64,000 nt of DNA from Rhizobium glycinendophyticum (lineage in GTDB: Bacteria > Pseudomonadota > Alphaproteobacteria > Rhizobiales > Rhizobiaceae): contig NZ_VFYP01000002.1 in assembly GCF_006443685.1 (NCBI RefSeq), forward strand, positions 124,001 through 188,000, given 5' to 3'. Position 1 is the stretch's first letter, and every line of letters begins with the position of its first letter. A program made the position numbers and the translations under genes. The notes below the pieces were generated by a model. That model made no database searches. It worked only from the letters and a program-made list of their open reading frames with translations, and was not told where the DNA came from. This document shows positions 51,431 to 63,293 of the stretch, in pieces.

Positions 51431-52276
51431 ATGAAACTGCTGCTGATCCACACGGGTGGAACGATCGGGATGGCCGAGACGCCGGAAGGGTTGGCACCCT
51501 TGAAGGGACTCGTGGAGGACGCCATTGCCACACGCCTGCCCGACGGCGTTGAGCTCGTCGCGGACGTCTTCGATCCCCTGCTCGACAGCGCCGATGTCGG
51601 CCCCACCCACTGGAACCTGATGCTGGAGACGATCCGCAACCATCCAGACGCCGCCGTGATCATCACCCACGGCACCGACACCATGGCCTTTACCGGTGCC
51701 GCGCTCAGCCAAGCGCTGGCCGGCGAAAACCGGCGCGTCGTTCTCTGCGGCTCCATGCTGCCGCTCGGGCATCAGGGCGATGCCGAGGGCAATCTCGATC
51801 TCGCGATCTCGGCTGCGGCGGCGAAAGAGACTGGCGTCCTGCTCGCTTTTGCCGGCAAGCTCCTCGCCGCCGATGGACTGGTGAAGCATCACAGCCACGA
51901 AGCGGATGCCTTTCGCTCGCAACCGCAGGCGACACCGGCAGTGCCGCAGCGTCGGACCTTCGCGGATCGCAAGCTTGCAGTGCTGACACTGTCGCCGGGC
52001 ATTCCGGCAGCGGCCGTGGAGGCCATGCTGGAAAAGCTCGACGGCGCAGCCCTGCGGATTTTCGGTGCCGGGACGGCAATGAACGATGCAGAGCTGCTGA
52101 CGGTGCTCGCCGAGGCAGTGAAGAGCGGAAAGCGGCTGCGGGCGGTGAGCCAGTGTGAAGCCGGCGGCCTGTCACCCGGCGCCTATGCGGCCGGCGCCGG
52201 ACTGTGGAGCACGGGTATCGAAAACGGCGGTGCCGAGACACCGGAAGCCGCCCTCATCCATCTCTGGCTGAACTGA
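51431..52276 (+). CDS. asparaginase family protein
   Basis: A 281-residue asparaginase/glutaminase-fold protein. The first catalytic Thr is T11 in HTGGTIGM and the second lies in ITHGTDTMAFTG. No signal peptide, so cytoplasmic. It is shorter than E. coli AnsA/AnsB but has both motifs and a C-terminal domain. ATG 51431 follows GGGAGG. Activity could be on asparagine, glutamine or another amide. Confidence 0.85.
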   Translation: MKLLLIHTGGTIGMAETPEGLAPLKGLVEDAIATRLPDGVELVADVFDPLLDSADVGPTHWNLMLETIRNHPDAAVIITHGTDTMAFTGAALSQALAGENRRVVLCGSMLPLGHQGDAEGNLDLAISAAAAKETGVLLAFAGKLLAADGLVKHHSHEADAFRSQPQATPAVPQRRTFADRKLAVLTLSPGIPAAAVEAMLEKLDGAALRIFGAGTAMNDAELLTVLAEAVKSGKRLRAVSQCEAGGLSPGAYAAGAGLWSTGIENGGAETPEAALIHLWLN

Positions 52277-52337
52277 TACGAAGTCCCCTGATGTTCCGTT
52301 CGGCTTGACGGACGACGTCCGGCAGGCTGCGTCCCGA

Positions 52338-52682
52338 TCAGGGAGTCGTTTCCGGGATGCTCGGCTCAGACAGCGATTCGCCTGATGCCACGCCTTTCCC
52401 GCCGGGGGCACTATCGGCGGCGTCGTGGCCAAGGCCGACGGCGGTGGCATCCGTTTCACCCGGGCGCTTGATGCGGCCGGCGGCCTCGACGACCAGGGGC
52501 AGAAAACCCGCATCGGGCACCGCCACCAGTTCGAAGAAACGCCGGCGCATGCGGGCCTCCCAGAACTTGTTGATATGCGTGGCGACGCCCTCCACCCGCA
52601 CCTCCTCCGGCTGCGACAGGAAAAAGGTGGCGATCTGATTGGCCATGCGGACCAGCTTGGCGTCGGTGCCGGTTTCAGACAT
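52338..52682 (-). CDS. fdsD: NAD-dependent formate dehydrogenase delta subunit
   Basis: A 114-residue FdsD-like protein; KLVRMANQIATFFLSQPEEVRVEGVATHINKFWEARMRRRFFEL is family-typical. FdsD is needed for a stable or active fds complex. Its last 40 residues are Gly/Ser/Pro-rich. Start ATG 52682 overlaps the end of fdhD. Confidence 0.88.
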   Translation of the reverse strand: MSETGTDAKLVRMANQIATFFLSQPEEVRVEGVATHINKFWEARMRRRFFELVAVPDAGFLPLVVEAAGRIKRPGETDATAVGLGHDAADSAPGGKGVASGESLSEPSIPETTP

Positions 52683-53505
52683 GCAGCGGTACTCCCTCGG
52701 CCACCCGGTCGGGCCGGGTGAAAATCTCGAAATCCTCGTCGCGGGCAATGCCGATCAAGGTAATGCCGGCCTGAGCGGCCGTGCGGATGGCAAGCGCGGT
52801 CGGCGCGGAAATGGCAATCAGCACGGGCGCCCCGAGCGCTGCCGTCTTCTGCACCATCTCGACGGACAGACGGCTCGTGACTACGACCGCACCCTCAGCA
52901 GAATCCCAACCGCCGATGACAACGGCGCCGACGAGCTTGTCCAGCGCATTGTGGCGACCGACATCCTCACGGATCGCGACGAGCCCCTGCCTCAGGCTGT
53001 AGAAGCCTGCGGCATGAACGGCGCGCGTCTGGCGATTCAGATCCTGCCGCGCCGTCAGCTGCGCCATGGCCTGGGCAACGTCACGGGCAGTCAGACTGAA
53101 ACCCTCCGCAGCGACCGGCTTTACGGCACGGCTCGCCTGCTCGATCGACTCGATGCCGCAAAGCCCGCAACCCACAGGCCCCGCCATGCGCCGACGTCGC
53201 GCGATCAGCGCTTCCGCCGTCATCTCCCTCAACGTCACCTGAACGTCGATCCCCTCCCCCGCCTCGACGACGTCGATGGCGACCACATCCTCGGCGCGCT
53301 CGATGATGCCCTCGGCGAGCGAAAAGCCGACGGCGAAATCCTCGAGATCATCGGGCGTCGCCATCATCACCGCATGGGTGGAGCCGGCATAGGAAAAGGC
53401 GATCGGCACCTCTTCGGGCACGAGCCGGCTGCTGGCCGAGACGAGCCCCCGGCTCGCCTTCAACCCGCCGACCATGCGTGCCGTGGAGCGGATCACATCG
53501 CTCAT
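52675..53505 (-). CDS. fdhD: formate dehydrogenase accessory sulfurtransferase FdhD
   Basis: A 276-residue FdhD/FdsC-type protein that adds the sulfido ligand to the molybdenum cofactor of formate dehydrogenase. The Cys motif GCGLCG (about 106-111) and VGRHNALDKLVG are conserved. It overlaps fdsA by 4 bp and fdsD by 8 bp. Confidence 0.93.
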   Translation of the reverse strand: MSDVIRSTARMVGGLKASRGLVSASSRLVPEEVPIAFSYAGSTHAVMMATPDDLEDFAVGFSLAEGIIERAEDVVAIDVVEAGEGIDVQVTLREMTAEALIARRRRMAGPVGCGLCGIESIEQASRAVKPVAAEGFSLTARDVAQAMAQLTARQDLNRQTRAVHAAGFYSLRQGLVAIREDVGRHNALDKLVGAVVIGGWDSAEGAVVVTSRLSVEMVQKTAALGAPVLIAISAPTALAIRTAAQAGITLIGIARDEDFEIFTRPDRVAEGVPLHV

Positions 53506-56384
53506 TCCGCCGCTTCCAGCTTGCCGGCAATGCGCCGCGAACGACGGCTCAGCTCCTCATACTCCTCCTGCCACTCGGTCGGGCCGTTGGACGGCGAGAC
53601 CTGCACGGCAGTCACCTTGTATTCCGGGCAATTGGTCGCCCAGTCGGAGAAGTCTGTCGTGATGACGTTCGCCTGCGTGTTCGGGTGGTGGAAGGTCGTG
53701 TAGACCACACCCGGAGCGACGCGATCGGTGATCAACGCGCGAAGCGTCGTGTCGCCGGCGCGGCTGGCAAGCTTGATCCAGTCGCCATCCTTGACGCCCC
53801 GCTGTTCGGCGTCGTGCGGATGGATCTCGAGCCGGTCTTCCTCATGCCACACGACATTCTCGGTGCGCCGCGTCTGCGCGCCGACATTGTATTGGGAAAG
53901 GATGCGGCCGGTGGTCAAAAGCAGCGGGAAGCGCGGACCGGTGCGTTCGTCGGTTGCGACATATTCGGTGCGGATGAACTTGCCCTTGCCACGCACGAAA
54001 CCGTCGATATGCATGATCGGCGATCCCACCGGGAATTTCTCGTTGCAGGGCCACTGCACCGAACCCATCTTCTCCAGATAATCATAGGAGACGCCGGCAA
54101 AGCTCGGCGTGGTCGCCGCGATCTCGTCCATGATCTGCGATGGATGGGTGTAGTTCCAGGAAAGCCCCATGGCCTGGGCGAGCTTCTGGGTGACTTCCCA
54201 GTCGGCATAGCCGTTCTTCGGCGTCATCACCTTGCGCACGCGGTTAATGCGCCGCTCGGCATTGGTGAAGGTCCCGTCCTTTTCGAGGAAGGTCGAGCCC
54301 GGCAGGAAGACATGCGCATAGTTGGCGGTCTCGTTGAGGAAGAGGTCGTGGACCACGACGCATTCCATGGCGGCGAGTCCGGCCGAAACATGCTTGGTGT
54401 CGGGATCGGACTGCAGGATGTCCTCGCCCTGGATGTAGATGCCCTTGAACGTGCCGTCGACTGCGGCATCCAGCATGTTGGGGATGCGCAAGCCCGGCTC
54501 GTTGCTGAGCTCGACGCCCCAGAGCTTTTCGAAGGTCTCGCGCGTCGCATCATCGGAAACGTGGCGGTAACCGGGCAGCTCATGCGGGAAGGAACCCATG
54601 TCGCAGGAGCCCTGGACATTGTTCTGGCCACGCAGCGGGTTCACGCCGACACCCGGCCGCCCGATATTGCCGGTGACCATCGCAAGGTTGGCGATCGCCA
54701 TGACGGTGGTCGAGCCCTGGCTGTGCTCGGTAACGCCGAGGCCGTAATAGATCGCGCCATTGCCGCCTGTCGCGAACAGGCGCGCGGCACCGCGCAGCTC
54801 GGCGGCGGGTACGCCGGTGAACTTTTCGGTCTCTTCAGGAGAATGCGCCGGTTCAGAGACGAAAGCGGCCCAATCCTCGAACTCCGACCAGTCGCAACGC
54901 TCGCGGATGAAGCGCTCGTCGAACAGACCTTCGGTGACGATGACATGGGCGATGGCCGTCAGCACGGCGACATTGGTGCCGGGCTTCAGCGGCAGGTGGA
55001 AGGCCGCCTCAATATGCGGCGTGCGCACGAGATCGATGCGGCGCGGATCGATGACGATCAGCTTGGCGCCCTGGCGCAGCCGCTTCTTCAGCCGCGAACC
55101 GAAGACCGGATGGCCGTCCGTCGGATTGGCGCCGATGACCAGCACGACATCGGAATGCTCGACGCTATCAAAATTCTGCGTTCCCGCCGAGGTGCCGAAG
55201 GCCTGGCCGAGACCGTAGCCGGTCGGCGAATGACAGACGCGGGCGCAGGTATCGACATTGTTGTTGCCGAAACCGGCACGGATCAGCTTCTGCACGAGAT
55301 AGGTCTCTTCATTCGTGCAGCGCGACGAGGTGACGCCGCCGATGGCGTCGCGGCCATACTGATACTGGATGCGCTTGAACTCGGAGGCGACATGCGCATA
55401 GGCCTCTTCCCAGGTCACCTCGCGCCAGGGATCGGTGATCTTTTCGCGGATCATCGGGTTGAGGATGCGGTCCTTGTGGCTGGCATAGCCATAGGCGAAG
55501 CGGCCCTTGACGCAGGAATGGCCGCGATTGGCCTGACCGTCCTTCCAGGGCACCATTCGCACCAGTTCCTCGCCGCGCATCTCGGCCTTGAAGGAACAGC
55601 CGACACCGCAATAGGCGCAAGTTGTGACGGCCGAATGCTCCGGCTGGCCGATCGCGATGACGGACTTTTCCGTCAGCGTTGCGGTCGGGCAGGCCTGCAC
55701 GCAGGCGCCGCAGGAGACGCATTCCGACGAGAGGAACGCTTCGTGCGCACCGGGTGACACACGGCTGTCGAAGCCACGACCTTCGATGGTCAGTGCAAAC
55801 GTACCCTGCACCTCTTCGCAGGCGCGCACGCAGCGCGAACAGACGATGCATTTGGAGGGATCATAGGTAAAATAGGGATTGCTCTCGTCCTTCGGCATCC
55901 ACTGCGCGTTGATCCCGCCCTCGGCAGACCGCGCCTTCACATGGTTTTCACCTTCATAGCCGTAGCGCACATCGCGCAGACCAACGGCACCGGCCATGTC
56001 CTGCAGCTCGCAGTCGCCGTTGGCAGCACAGGTGAGACAGTCGAGCGGGTGGTCGGAAATGTAGAGCTCCATCACGCCCTTGCGGATGGCCTTCAGCCGC
56101 TCCGTCTGTGTGTGAACGACGATGCCAGGTGCCACAGGCGTCGTGCAGGAGGCGGGCGTGCCGTTGCGGCCCTCCACCTCGATCAGACAGAGGCGGCAGG
56201 AACCGAAGGCATCGACCATGTCGGTGGCGCAGAGTTTTGGAACCTGAATGCCAGCCTCCATCGAGGCGCGCATGATCGACGTGCCCTCGGGCACCGTGAT
56301 CTCGCGACCGTCGATGGTGAGCGTCACCAGTTTTTCCGAGCGCGAGGCGGGCGTGCCGTAGTCGATTTCAGGAACGAGGGGCAT
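53502..56384 (-). CDS. fdsA: NAD-dependent formate dehydrogenase alpha subunit
   Basis: The 960-residue catalytic subunit oxidises formate to CO2 at a bis-MGD molybdenum centre. Order: N-terminal [2Fe-2S] ferredoxin domain (about 20-95), His-Cys3 cluster (about 107-145), two [4Fe-4S] clusters (CIVCSRC at 179-185, CVSCGACVQAC at 222-232), a further CAYCGVGC (256-263) and the Mo domain with ligand Cys384 and His385 (ARVCHSP). The ligand is Cys, not selenocysteine. ATG 56384 with GGAGG. Confidence 0.96.
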   Translation of the reverse strand: MPLVPEIDYGTPASRSEKLVTLTIDGREITVPEGTSIMRASMEAGIQVPKLCATDMVDAFGSCRLCLIEVEGRNGTPASCTTPVAPGIVVHTQTERLKAIRKGVMELYISDHPLDCLTCAANGDCELQDMAGAVGLRDVRYGYEGENHVKARSAEGGINAQWMPKDESNPYFTYDPSKCIVCSRCVRACEEVQGTFALTIEGRGFDSRVSPGAHEAFLSSECVSCGACVQACPTATLTEKSVIAIGQPEHSAVTTCAYCGVGCSFKAEMRGEELVRMVPWKDGQANRGHSCVKGRFAYGYASHKDRILNPMIREKITDPWREVTWEEAYAHVASEFKRIQYQYGRDAIGGVTSSRCTNEETYLVQKLIRAGFGNNNVDTCARVCHSPTGYGLGQAFGTSAGTQNFDSVEHSDVVLVIGANPTDGHPVFGSRLKKRLRQGAKLIVIDPRRIDLVRTPHIEAAFHLPLKPGTNVAVLTAIAHVIVTEGLFDERFIRERCDWSEFEDWAAFVSEPAHSPEETEKFTGVPAAELRGAARLFATGGNGAIYYGLGVTEHSQGSTTVMAIANLAMVTGNIGRPGVGVNPLRGQNNVQGSCDMGSFPHELPGYRHVSDDATRETFEKLWGVELSNEPGLRIPNMLDAAVDGTFKGIYIQGEDILQSDPDTKHVSAGLAAMECVVVHDLFLNETANYAHVFLPGSTFLEKDGTFTNAERRINRVRKVMTPKNGYADWEVTQKLAQAMGLSWNYTHPSQIMDEIAATTPSFAGVSYDYLEKMGSVQWPCNEKFPVGSPIMHIDGFVRGKGKFIRTEYVATDERTGPRFPLLLTTGRILSQYNVGAQTRRTENVVWHEEDRLEIHPHDAEQRGVKDGDWIKLASRAGDTTLRALITDRVAPGVVYTTFHHPNTQANVITTDFSDWATNCPEYKVTAVQVSPSNGPTEWQEEYEELSRRSRRIAGKLEAAE

Positions 56385-56455
56385 CAAAACCTCCGGGTTA
56401 GTCTTTTCGCTGCGGAACAGGCCGCGCGGAACAAGTTCGTGTCTGCGTCAGGATT

Positions 56456-56662
56456 TCATCCGGCGAGCGTCGCCGCGACGATGGCATTGGCATGACCATG
56501 GCCGAGACCGTGATCGGTCTTCAGCAAGGTGACGATCTGCATATGCGTTTTGCCTTGCTGCTGCCGGACGATGTCCTGCCAGTGCTGGATCGGCTTTCCA
56601 TAGGTCTTCTCGATCGACGGGAAGTAGGAGGCCGGGCCCTTGACCTTGGGTGTGTCGCTCAT
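56456..56662 (-). CDS. DUF4287 protein inside the fds operon
   Basis: A 68-residue DUF4287-type protein (GPASYFPSIEKTYGKPIQHW and LLKTDHGLGHGHANAIVAA). Such proteins are widespread but uncharacterised. Its ATG overlaps the fdsB stop (ATGA) and it ends 71 bp before fdsA, so it is co-expressed with the dehydrogenase. It may be a subunit or assembly factor; nothing more can be read from it. Confidence 0.85.
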   Translation of the reverse strand: MSDTPKVKGPASYFPSIEKTYGKPIQHWQDIVRQQQGKTHMQIVTLLKTDHGLGHGHANAIVAATLAG

Positions 56663-58215
56663 TCCGCGGCCTCCCTGACCGGTACCGGTGCAAAATCTTC
56701 CGGGAAATGCGTCATGGCGCTCATGACCGGATAGGGCGTGAACCCACCCAACGCACAGAGCGAACCGAATTTCATGGTGTTGCAAAGGTCTTCCAGCAGC
56801 ACCTTGTTTTTCTCCGGCTCGATGCCGCGGGCGATCTTATCGACCGTCTCCACGCCGCGTGTCGAACCGATACGACAGGGCGTGCACTTGCCGCAGCTTT
56901 CGACCGCACAGAACTCCATGGCAAAGCGCGCCTGTTTCAGCATGTCGGCCGTATCGTCGAAGACAACCACGCCGGCATGGCCGATCAGGCCACCGGCGGC
57001 GGTGAAGGCCTCGTAGTCGAAGATCGTGTCGAACAGCGATGGGGGGAAATAGGCGCCGAGCGGCCCGCCGACCTGCACGGCCTTGACCGGGCGACCCGAA
57101 ATCGTTCCGCCGCCGATCTCGTTAATCAGCTGGCCGAGTGGCAGGCCGAACGCGGTCTCGTAGAGGCCGCCATGCTTGAGATTGCCGGCGAGCTGGATCG
57201 GGATCGTGCCATGCGAACGACCGACGCCGAAGTCGCGGTAGAACGCAGCACCACGGTCCATGATGACAGGGATGGAGGCGAGCGACATGACATTGTTCAC
57301 GACGGTCGGCTTGCCGAACAGGCCCTGAAGTGCCGGCAGCGGCGGCTTGGCACGCACCACGCCGCGCTTGCCTTCAAGGCTGTTCAGGAGAGAGGTCTCC
57401 TCGCCGCAGACATAGGCACCGGCACCCATGCGCACTTCCATGTCGAAGGCATAGGCCGAACCCATCACCGATGGGCCGAGGATACCCTCGCGCCGCGCGA
57501 TCTGGATCGCCTCTTCCATCATGGCAATGGCATGCGGATATTCGGAGCGGGTATAGACATAGCCCTTGGTGGCACCCACCGCGATGCCGGCAATCGCCAT
57601 GCCTTCGATCAGCACGAAGGGATCACCCTCCATGATCATCCGGTCGGCAAAGGTGCCGCTGTCGCCCTCGTCGGCATTGCAGACGATGTATTTCTGGTCG
57701 GCCTTCGCGTCCGCGACCGTCTTCCACTTGATGCCGGTCGGGAAGCCTGCACCGCCACGACCGCGCAATCCACTGTCGGTGACCTGTTTGACAATCTCGG
57801 CCGGTGCCATGGCGATGGCATTCGCAAGGCCCTTGAGGCCCTGGTAGTGGCGGTAATCATCGAGCGACAGAGGATCTGTGACACCGCAACGGGCAAAGGT
57901 CAGGCGCGTCTGACCTTTCAGGAATGGGATCTCCTTGGTGAGGCCTTGGCCGAGCGGATGCTGGCCACCCTCAAGGAAGCCGGCATCGAAAAGCGACGGC
58001 ACATCGGAGGCCCTGACAGGACCATAGGCGACGCGACCGTGCTCCGTGCGGACTTCGACCAGCACTTCAAGCCACAGCATGCCGCGTGAGCCATTGCGGA
58101 CGATGGTGACGTCCTGGCCGCGCGCCTTGGCTTCACGTTCGATGGCAGCCGCCACCTTGTCTGCACCAACGGCAAGCGCTGCCGCATCGCGGGGGACGAA
58201 GACGGTAACGCTCAT
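56659..58215 (-). CDS. fdsB: NAD-dependent formate dehydrogenase beta subunit
   Basis: A 518-residue NuoF-like subunit that passes electrons to NAD+. An N-terminal thioredoxin-like region (about 1-120) is followed by the NADH/FMN domain (GRGGAGFPTG, GNLKHGGLYE-type segments, EETSLLNSLEG) and a [4Fe-4S] site CGKCTPCRIGS. Overlaps fdsG by 4 bp. Confidence 0.95.
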   Translation of the reverse strand: MSVTVFVPRDAAALAVGADKVAAAIEREAKARGQDVTIVRNGSRGMLWLEVLVEVRTEHGRVAYGPVRASDVPSLFDAGFLEGGQHPLGQGLTKEIPFLKGQTRLTFARCGVTDPLSLDDYRHYQGLKGLANAIAMAPAEIVKQVTDSGLRGRGGAGFPTGIKWKTVADAKADQKYIVCNADEGDSGTFADRMIMEGDPFVLIEGMAIAGIAVGATKGYVYTRSEYPHAIAMMEEAIQIARREGILGPSVMGSAYAFDMEVRMGAGAYVCGEETSLLNSLEGKRGVVRAKPPLPALQGLFGKPTVVNNVMSLASIPVIMDRGAAFYRDFGVGRSHGTIPIQLAGNLKHGGLYETAFGLPLGQLINEIGGGTISGRPVKAVQVGGPLGAYFPPSLFDTIFDYEAFTAAGGLIGHAGVVVFDDTADMLKQARFAMEFCAVESCGKCTPCRIGSTRGVETVDKIARGIEPEKNKVLLEDLCNTMKFGSLCALGGFTPYPVMSAMTHFPEDFAPVPVREAAE

Positions 58216-58691
58216 GAGCGCACCTCCGCCAGAATGTCGCTAAGACAGTGTTCGTCGAGCCGGGCATGCAGCTCGCCGTCGAGCATGGCAGCCGGCGCCT
58301 GGGCGCAGAGGCCGAGACAGAAGACAGGTTCGAGAGTGACGGCACCGTCAGCCGTCGTCTCGTGCCAGTCGATACCGAGCTTTGCCTTGATCTTGTCCGC
58401 CAGAGGCTCGCAGCCCATCGACTGGCAAGCCTCGGCGCGACAGAGCTTCAGAACATGTCGCCCAGCCGGTTGGGCGCGGAAATCGTGGTAGAAGGTGATG
58501 ACGCCATGCACCTCGGCGCGCGACAGGTTCAGCGCGCTGGCGATGATCTGCTTGGCGATCTCAGGGATGTAGCCGAATTCCTCCTGCAGGCGATGCAGGA
58601 TCGGCAGCATCGGGCCTTCCAGATGCTGCAGTTCGGCGATCACAGCCGAAATGCGGGCGGAGACATCGTCCGCAGCCACACGAATATTCAT
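58212..58691 (-). CDS. fdsG: NAD-dependent formate dehydrogenase gamma subunit
   Basis: A 159-residue NuoE-like thioredoxin-fold subunit with one [2Fe-2S] cluster; ligands are C84, C89, C125 and C129 (LCRAEAC, CLGLC). Start ATG 58691 follows GAGGAGG. First structural gene of the fds operon, 66 bp after the LysR gene. Confidence 0.95.
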   Translation of the reverse strand: MNIRVAADDVSARISAVIAELQHLEGPMLPILHRLQEEFGYIPEIAKQIIASALNLSRAEVHGVITFYHDFRAQPAGRHVLKLCRAEACQSMGCEPLADKIKAKLGIDWHETTADGAVTLEPVFCLGLCAQAPAAMLDGELHARLDEHCLSDILAEVRS

Positions 58692-58757
58692 CGAAATCCT
58701 CCTCACCCGCCGAGCTCTGACGGGGTCGTCTATCGGAAGATGATGATGGCTCTGATG

Positions 58758-60772
<2,015 letters not shown>

Positions 60773-60813
60773 TTATATGTAGGCCGACAATCAAAAGCGT
60801 CTGCGGAGTGACG

Positions 60814-61740
60814 ATGCGAAGACTACCCGCGCTATCGGCGATGAAGGTGTTCGAAGTGGTGGGCCAGACTCGCAGCTTTACGCGCGCCGCAGAATTGCTG
60901 CATCTGACGCAAAGCGCCGTCAGCCGGCAGGTGCGCAATCTTGAGGACCAGCTTGGCGAGCCGCTGGTGATCCGCCGGCACCATCATCTCGAGTTGACGC
61001 CCTCAGGCATGGAACTGCTGGCAGCCCTGCAGCAGGCGTTTCATAATGTTGAGCTCACCGTCCGAAATATCATGGAAAAGAGCAACCCGCAGCGGCTGCG
61101 GGTGAACGTGCCTCCGACCTTCGCCAAGCGCTGGCTGATGCCGCGTCTTGCCAGCCTGCGGGCATTTCTGCCCGGCATCGATCTCAGCATCACCACCGAC
61201 CTGCAGGACAATCTCGCCGAACGTGGCATCCTGGACTGTGCCATTCGATTCGGCGATGGCGAATGGCCGACGATGAGATCCGAAAGGCTGATCACGGAAC
61301 ACCATATTGCCGTGTGTGCGCCGCATCTTCTGCCGCAAGGCAAGATCCCCGATGCCGTCGACCTCTCAAGCCTCACCTTTCTGCATGTTCTCGCATCGGC
61401 GGACCAGCGTTATCTGACCTGGCAGCGTTGGCTAGATGCCGCCGGTCTTGGGCAGACCGATACTCGCGGCGGCCTCGAATTCGATCTCCTCGACCTGGTG
61501 ATTGAAGCGGCCAGCAGCGGGCTCGGTGTTGCTGTCGCCGACCGATCCATGGTCGCTCCGCTGATGCAGGCCGGGCAACTGGTACAAGTCCTGGATGTCG
61601 AGGTCGAGGGGCACGAATCCTATTGGCTGGTGACGCGTGCGGACCAGCCAATATCCGGCCACGTCAAGGCCTTCCACTCATGGCTGCGCTCTGAACTGGC
61701 GTGTGATGACCTGCCGCGCCTGCATCTTGCCACGGGCTGA
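60814..61740 (+). CDS. LysR-type regulator (GcvA-like)
   Basis: A 308-residue LysR protein with HTH FTRAAELLHLTQSAVSRQVRNLEDQLG (about 23-50) and a GcvA-type effector domain (RLRVNVPPTFAKRWLMPRLASL). Divergent from lactate dehydrogenase and upstream of the aldehyde dehydrogenase on its own strand, so it could control either. ATG 60814 is preceded by GGAG. Confidence 0.88.
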   Translation: MRRLPALSAMKVFEVVGQTRSFTRAAELLHLTQSAVSRQVRNLEDQLGEPLVIRRHHHLELTPSGMELLAALQQAFHNVELTVRNIMEKSNPQRLRVNVPPTFAKRWLMPRLASLRAFLPGIDLSITTDLQDNLAERGILDCAIRFGDGEWPTMRSERLITEHHIAVCAPHLLPQGKIPDAVDLSSLTFLHVLASADQRYLTWQRWLDAAGLGQTDTRGGLEFDLLDLVIEAASSGLGVAVADRSMVAPLMQAGQLVQVLDVEVEGHESYWLVTRADQPISGHVKAFHSWLRSELACDDLPRLHLATG

Positions 61741-61841
61741 AACATTCGTTTTTCGAATGCTCTGACTGAGAATAACTCGCTTGCGAAGCGAAAGCCGCAG
61801 CGCACTACTGGCAGACAAAGTCTGCTGCCGGAGCGTTGCAC

Positions 61842-63266
61842 ATGCCCACTTTCCGCAATTTCATCGGAGGCTCCTTCCAGGAGCCCGGCACGAATGAAAC
61901 AATCGAGGTGCGAAACCCGGCAACCGGGCAGGTCTTCGCCGCTGTTCCGGCGGCCACCGAGGCGGAAGTCATCGCCGCCGTACGCCACGCTGCCGAGGCG
62001 CAGAAGTCCTGGGGACGGCTACCGGCCATCGAACGCGGCAATACGCTTCGCCGTCTGGCAGACATCATCGAAACCAATGCCGGCCGGATCGGCGAGGCCC
62101 TTGCGAAAGAATCGGGAAAGAGCCTCGCCGATGCCACGGGTGAGGCGATCTACGGCGTCGAACTGATGCGCTATCATGCCGAATGGGCCCGGCGCATCGA
62201 AGGCGAGGTAATCGAGAGCGACACCCCGGACGAGACCCTGATGCTGAAGCGCGCGCCGATCGGCGTCGTTGCCTGCCTCATCCCCTTCAATTTTCCGATC
62301 TATACGCTCGTGCGCAAGATCGCGCCGGCCCTGATTGCCGGCAATGCCGTCGTGGTCCGCCCGTCGAACAACACGCCAACCTCCGCTTTCATCTTTGCGG
62401 AATGCGTCGCGGAAGCCGGCCTGCCCGCCGGTCTGGTCAATATCATGACCATGACCCACGACGTGGCGGAGGTGATGTGCAAACGGCACGAAGTCGGCAT
62501 GATCACACTAACCGGCAGCGTCACGGCTGGTCAGGTCGTTCTTGACTATTGCAAGGCCAATATTGCCAAGCCCTCGCTTGAGCTGGGCGGCAAGACACCT
62601 GTGATCGTCGAGCCGGACGCCGATCTCGATGTCGTCACCCGAAGTGTGCTGGCGGCAAAGACCGCCCATTGCGGCCAGGTCTGTACTTCGGTGGAACGTC
62701 TTTACGTGCACGCCTCCGTTCACGGCGATCTTTTGGAGCGGCTGAAAACAGCCTTTGCCGCCCGCCGCTTCGGCGACCGGTCGGCGCATCCCGATCACAT
62801 GGGACCGCTTGCCAATGCCGCCGCCCGGCTTCGCGTGCATCACATGGTCGAACGAGCCCAGGCGGAAGGCGCGATTGTCGAGACCGGCGGCTATCTGCCG
62901 GACGGAGATGGATACTTCTACCCGCCGACGCTGCTCTCGGGCTGTCACCAGTCGATGGAGATTGTCCAGGAAGAGGTTTTCGGGCCCGTGCTGGCGGTCA
63001 TCCCCTATACCGAATTCGACGAGGCTCTCGCAATGGCGAGCGATCATCAGTTCGGCCTCGCTTCGGTGGTCTTTTCCGAGAGCTACCGCAAGGTGATGAA
63101 GGCGGCGAACGAGATCGAGGCGGGCGAACTCTATGTCAACCGCTTCCCGGCCGATCCCTATCAGGGCTACCACGCCGGCTGGAAGCGGTCGGGTCTCGGC
63201 GGCGACGACGGCAAGCACGGCATGTTGGAATTCACCCAGACACGCCTCGTCATTCTCAAACACTGA
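61842..63266 (+). CDS. NAD(P)-dependent aldehyde dehydrogenase
   Basis: A 474-residue aldehyde dehydrogenase. Catalytic Cys281 lies in HCGQVCTSVER and the general base Glu248 in LELGGKTP. The usual cofactor-binding KPSE is VRPSNNTP (about 172-179): Arg replaces Lys and Asn replaces Glu, an odd change that may alter NAD/NADP choice. Similar to lactaldehyde/glycolaldehyde enzymes. ATG 61842 with GGAG; the following gene starts 27 bp on. Confidence 0.9.
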   Translation: MPTFRNFIGGSFQEPGTNETIEVRNPATGQVFAAVPAATEAEVIAAVRHAAEAQKSWGRLPAIERGNTLRRLADIIETNAGRIGEALAKESGKSLADATGEAIYGVELMRYHAEWARRIEGEVIESDTPDETLMLKRAPIGVVACLIPFNFPIYTLVRKIAPALIAGNAVVVRPSNNTPTSAFIFAECVAEAGLPAGLVNIMTMTHDVAEVMCKRHEVGMITLTGSVTAGQVVLDYCKANIAKPSLELGGKTPVIVEPDADLDVVTRSVLAAKTAHCGQVCTSVERLYVHASVHGDLLERLKTAFAARRFGDRSAHPDHMGPLANAAARLRVHHMVERAQAEGAIVETGGYLPDGDGYFYPPTLLSGCHQSMEIVQEEVFGPVLAVIPYTEFDEALAMASDHQFGLASVVFSESYRKVMKAANEIEAGELYVNRFPADPYQGYHAGWKRSGLGGDDGKHGMLEFTQTRLVILKH

Positions 63267-63293
63267 CCCTCGCGCGGCCCCAAGGGAATAGCC

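Noticed and set aside
53478..55757. A 759-codon open frame opposite fdsA
   Set aside because: Antisense shadow of fdsA with no recognisable domain.
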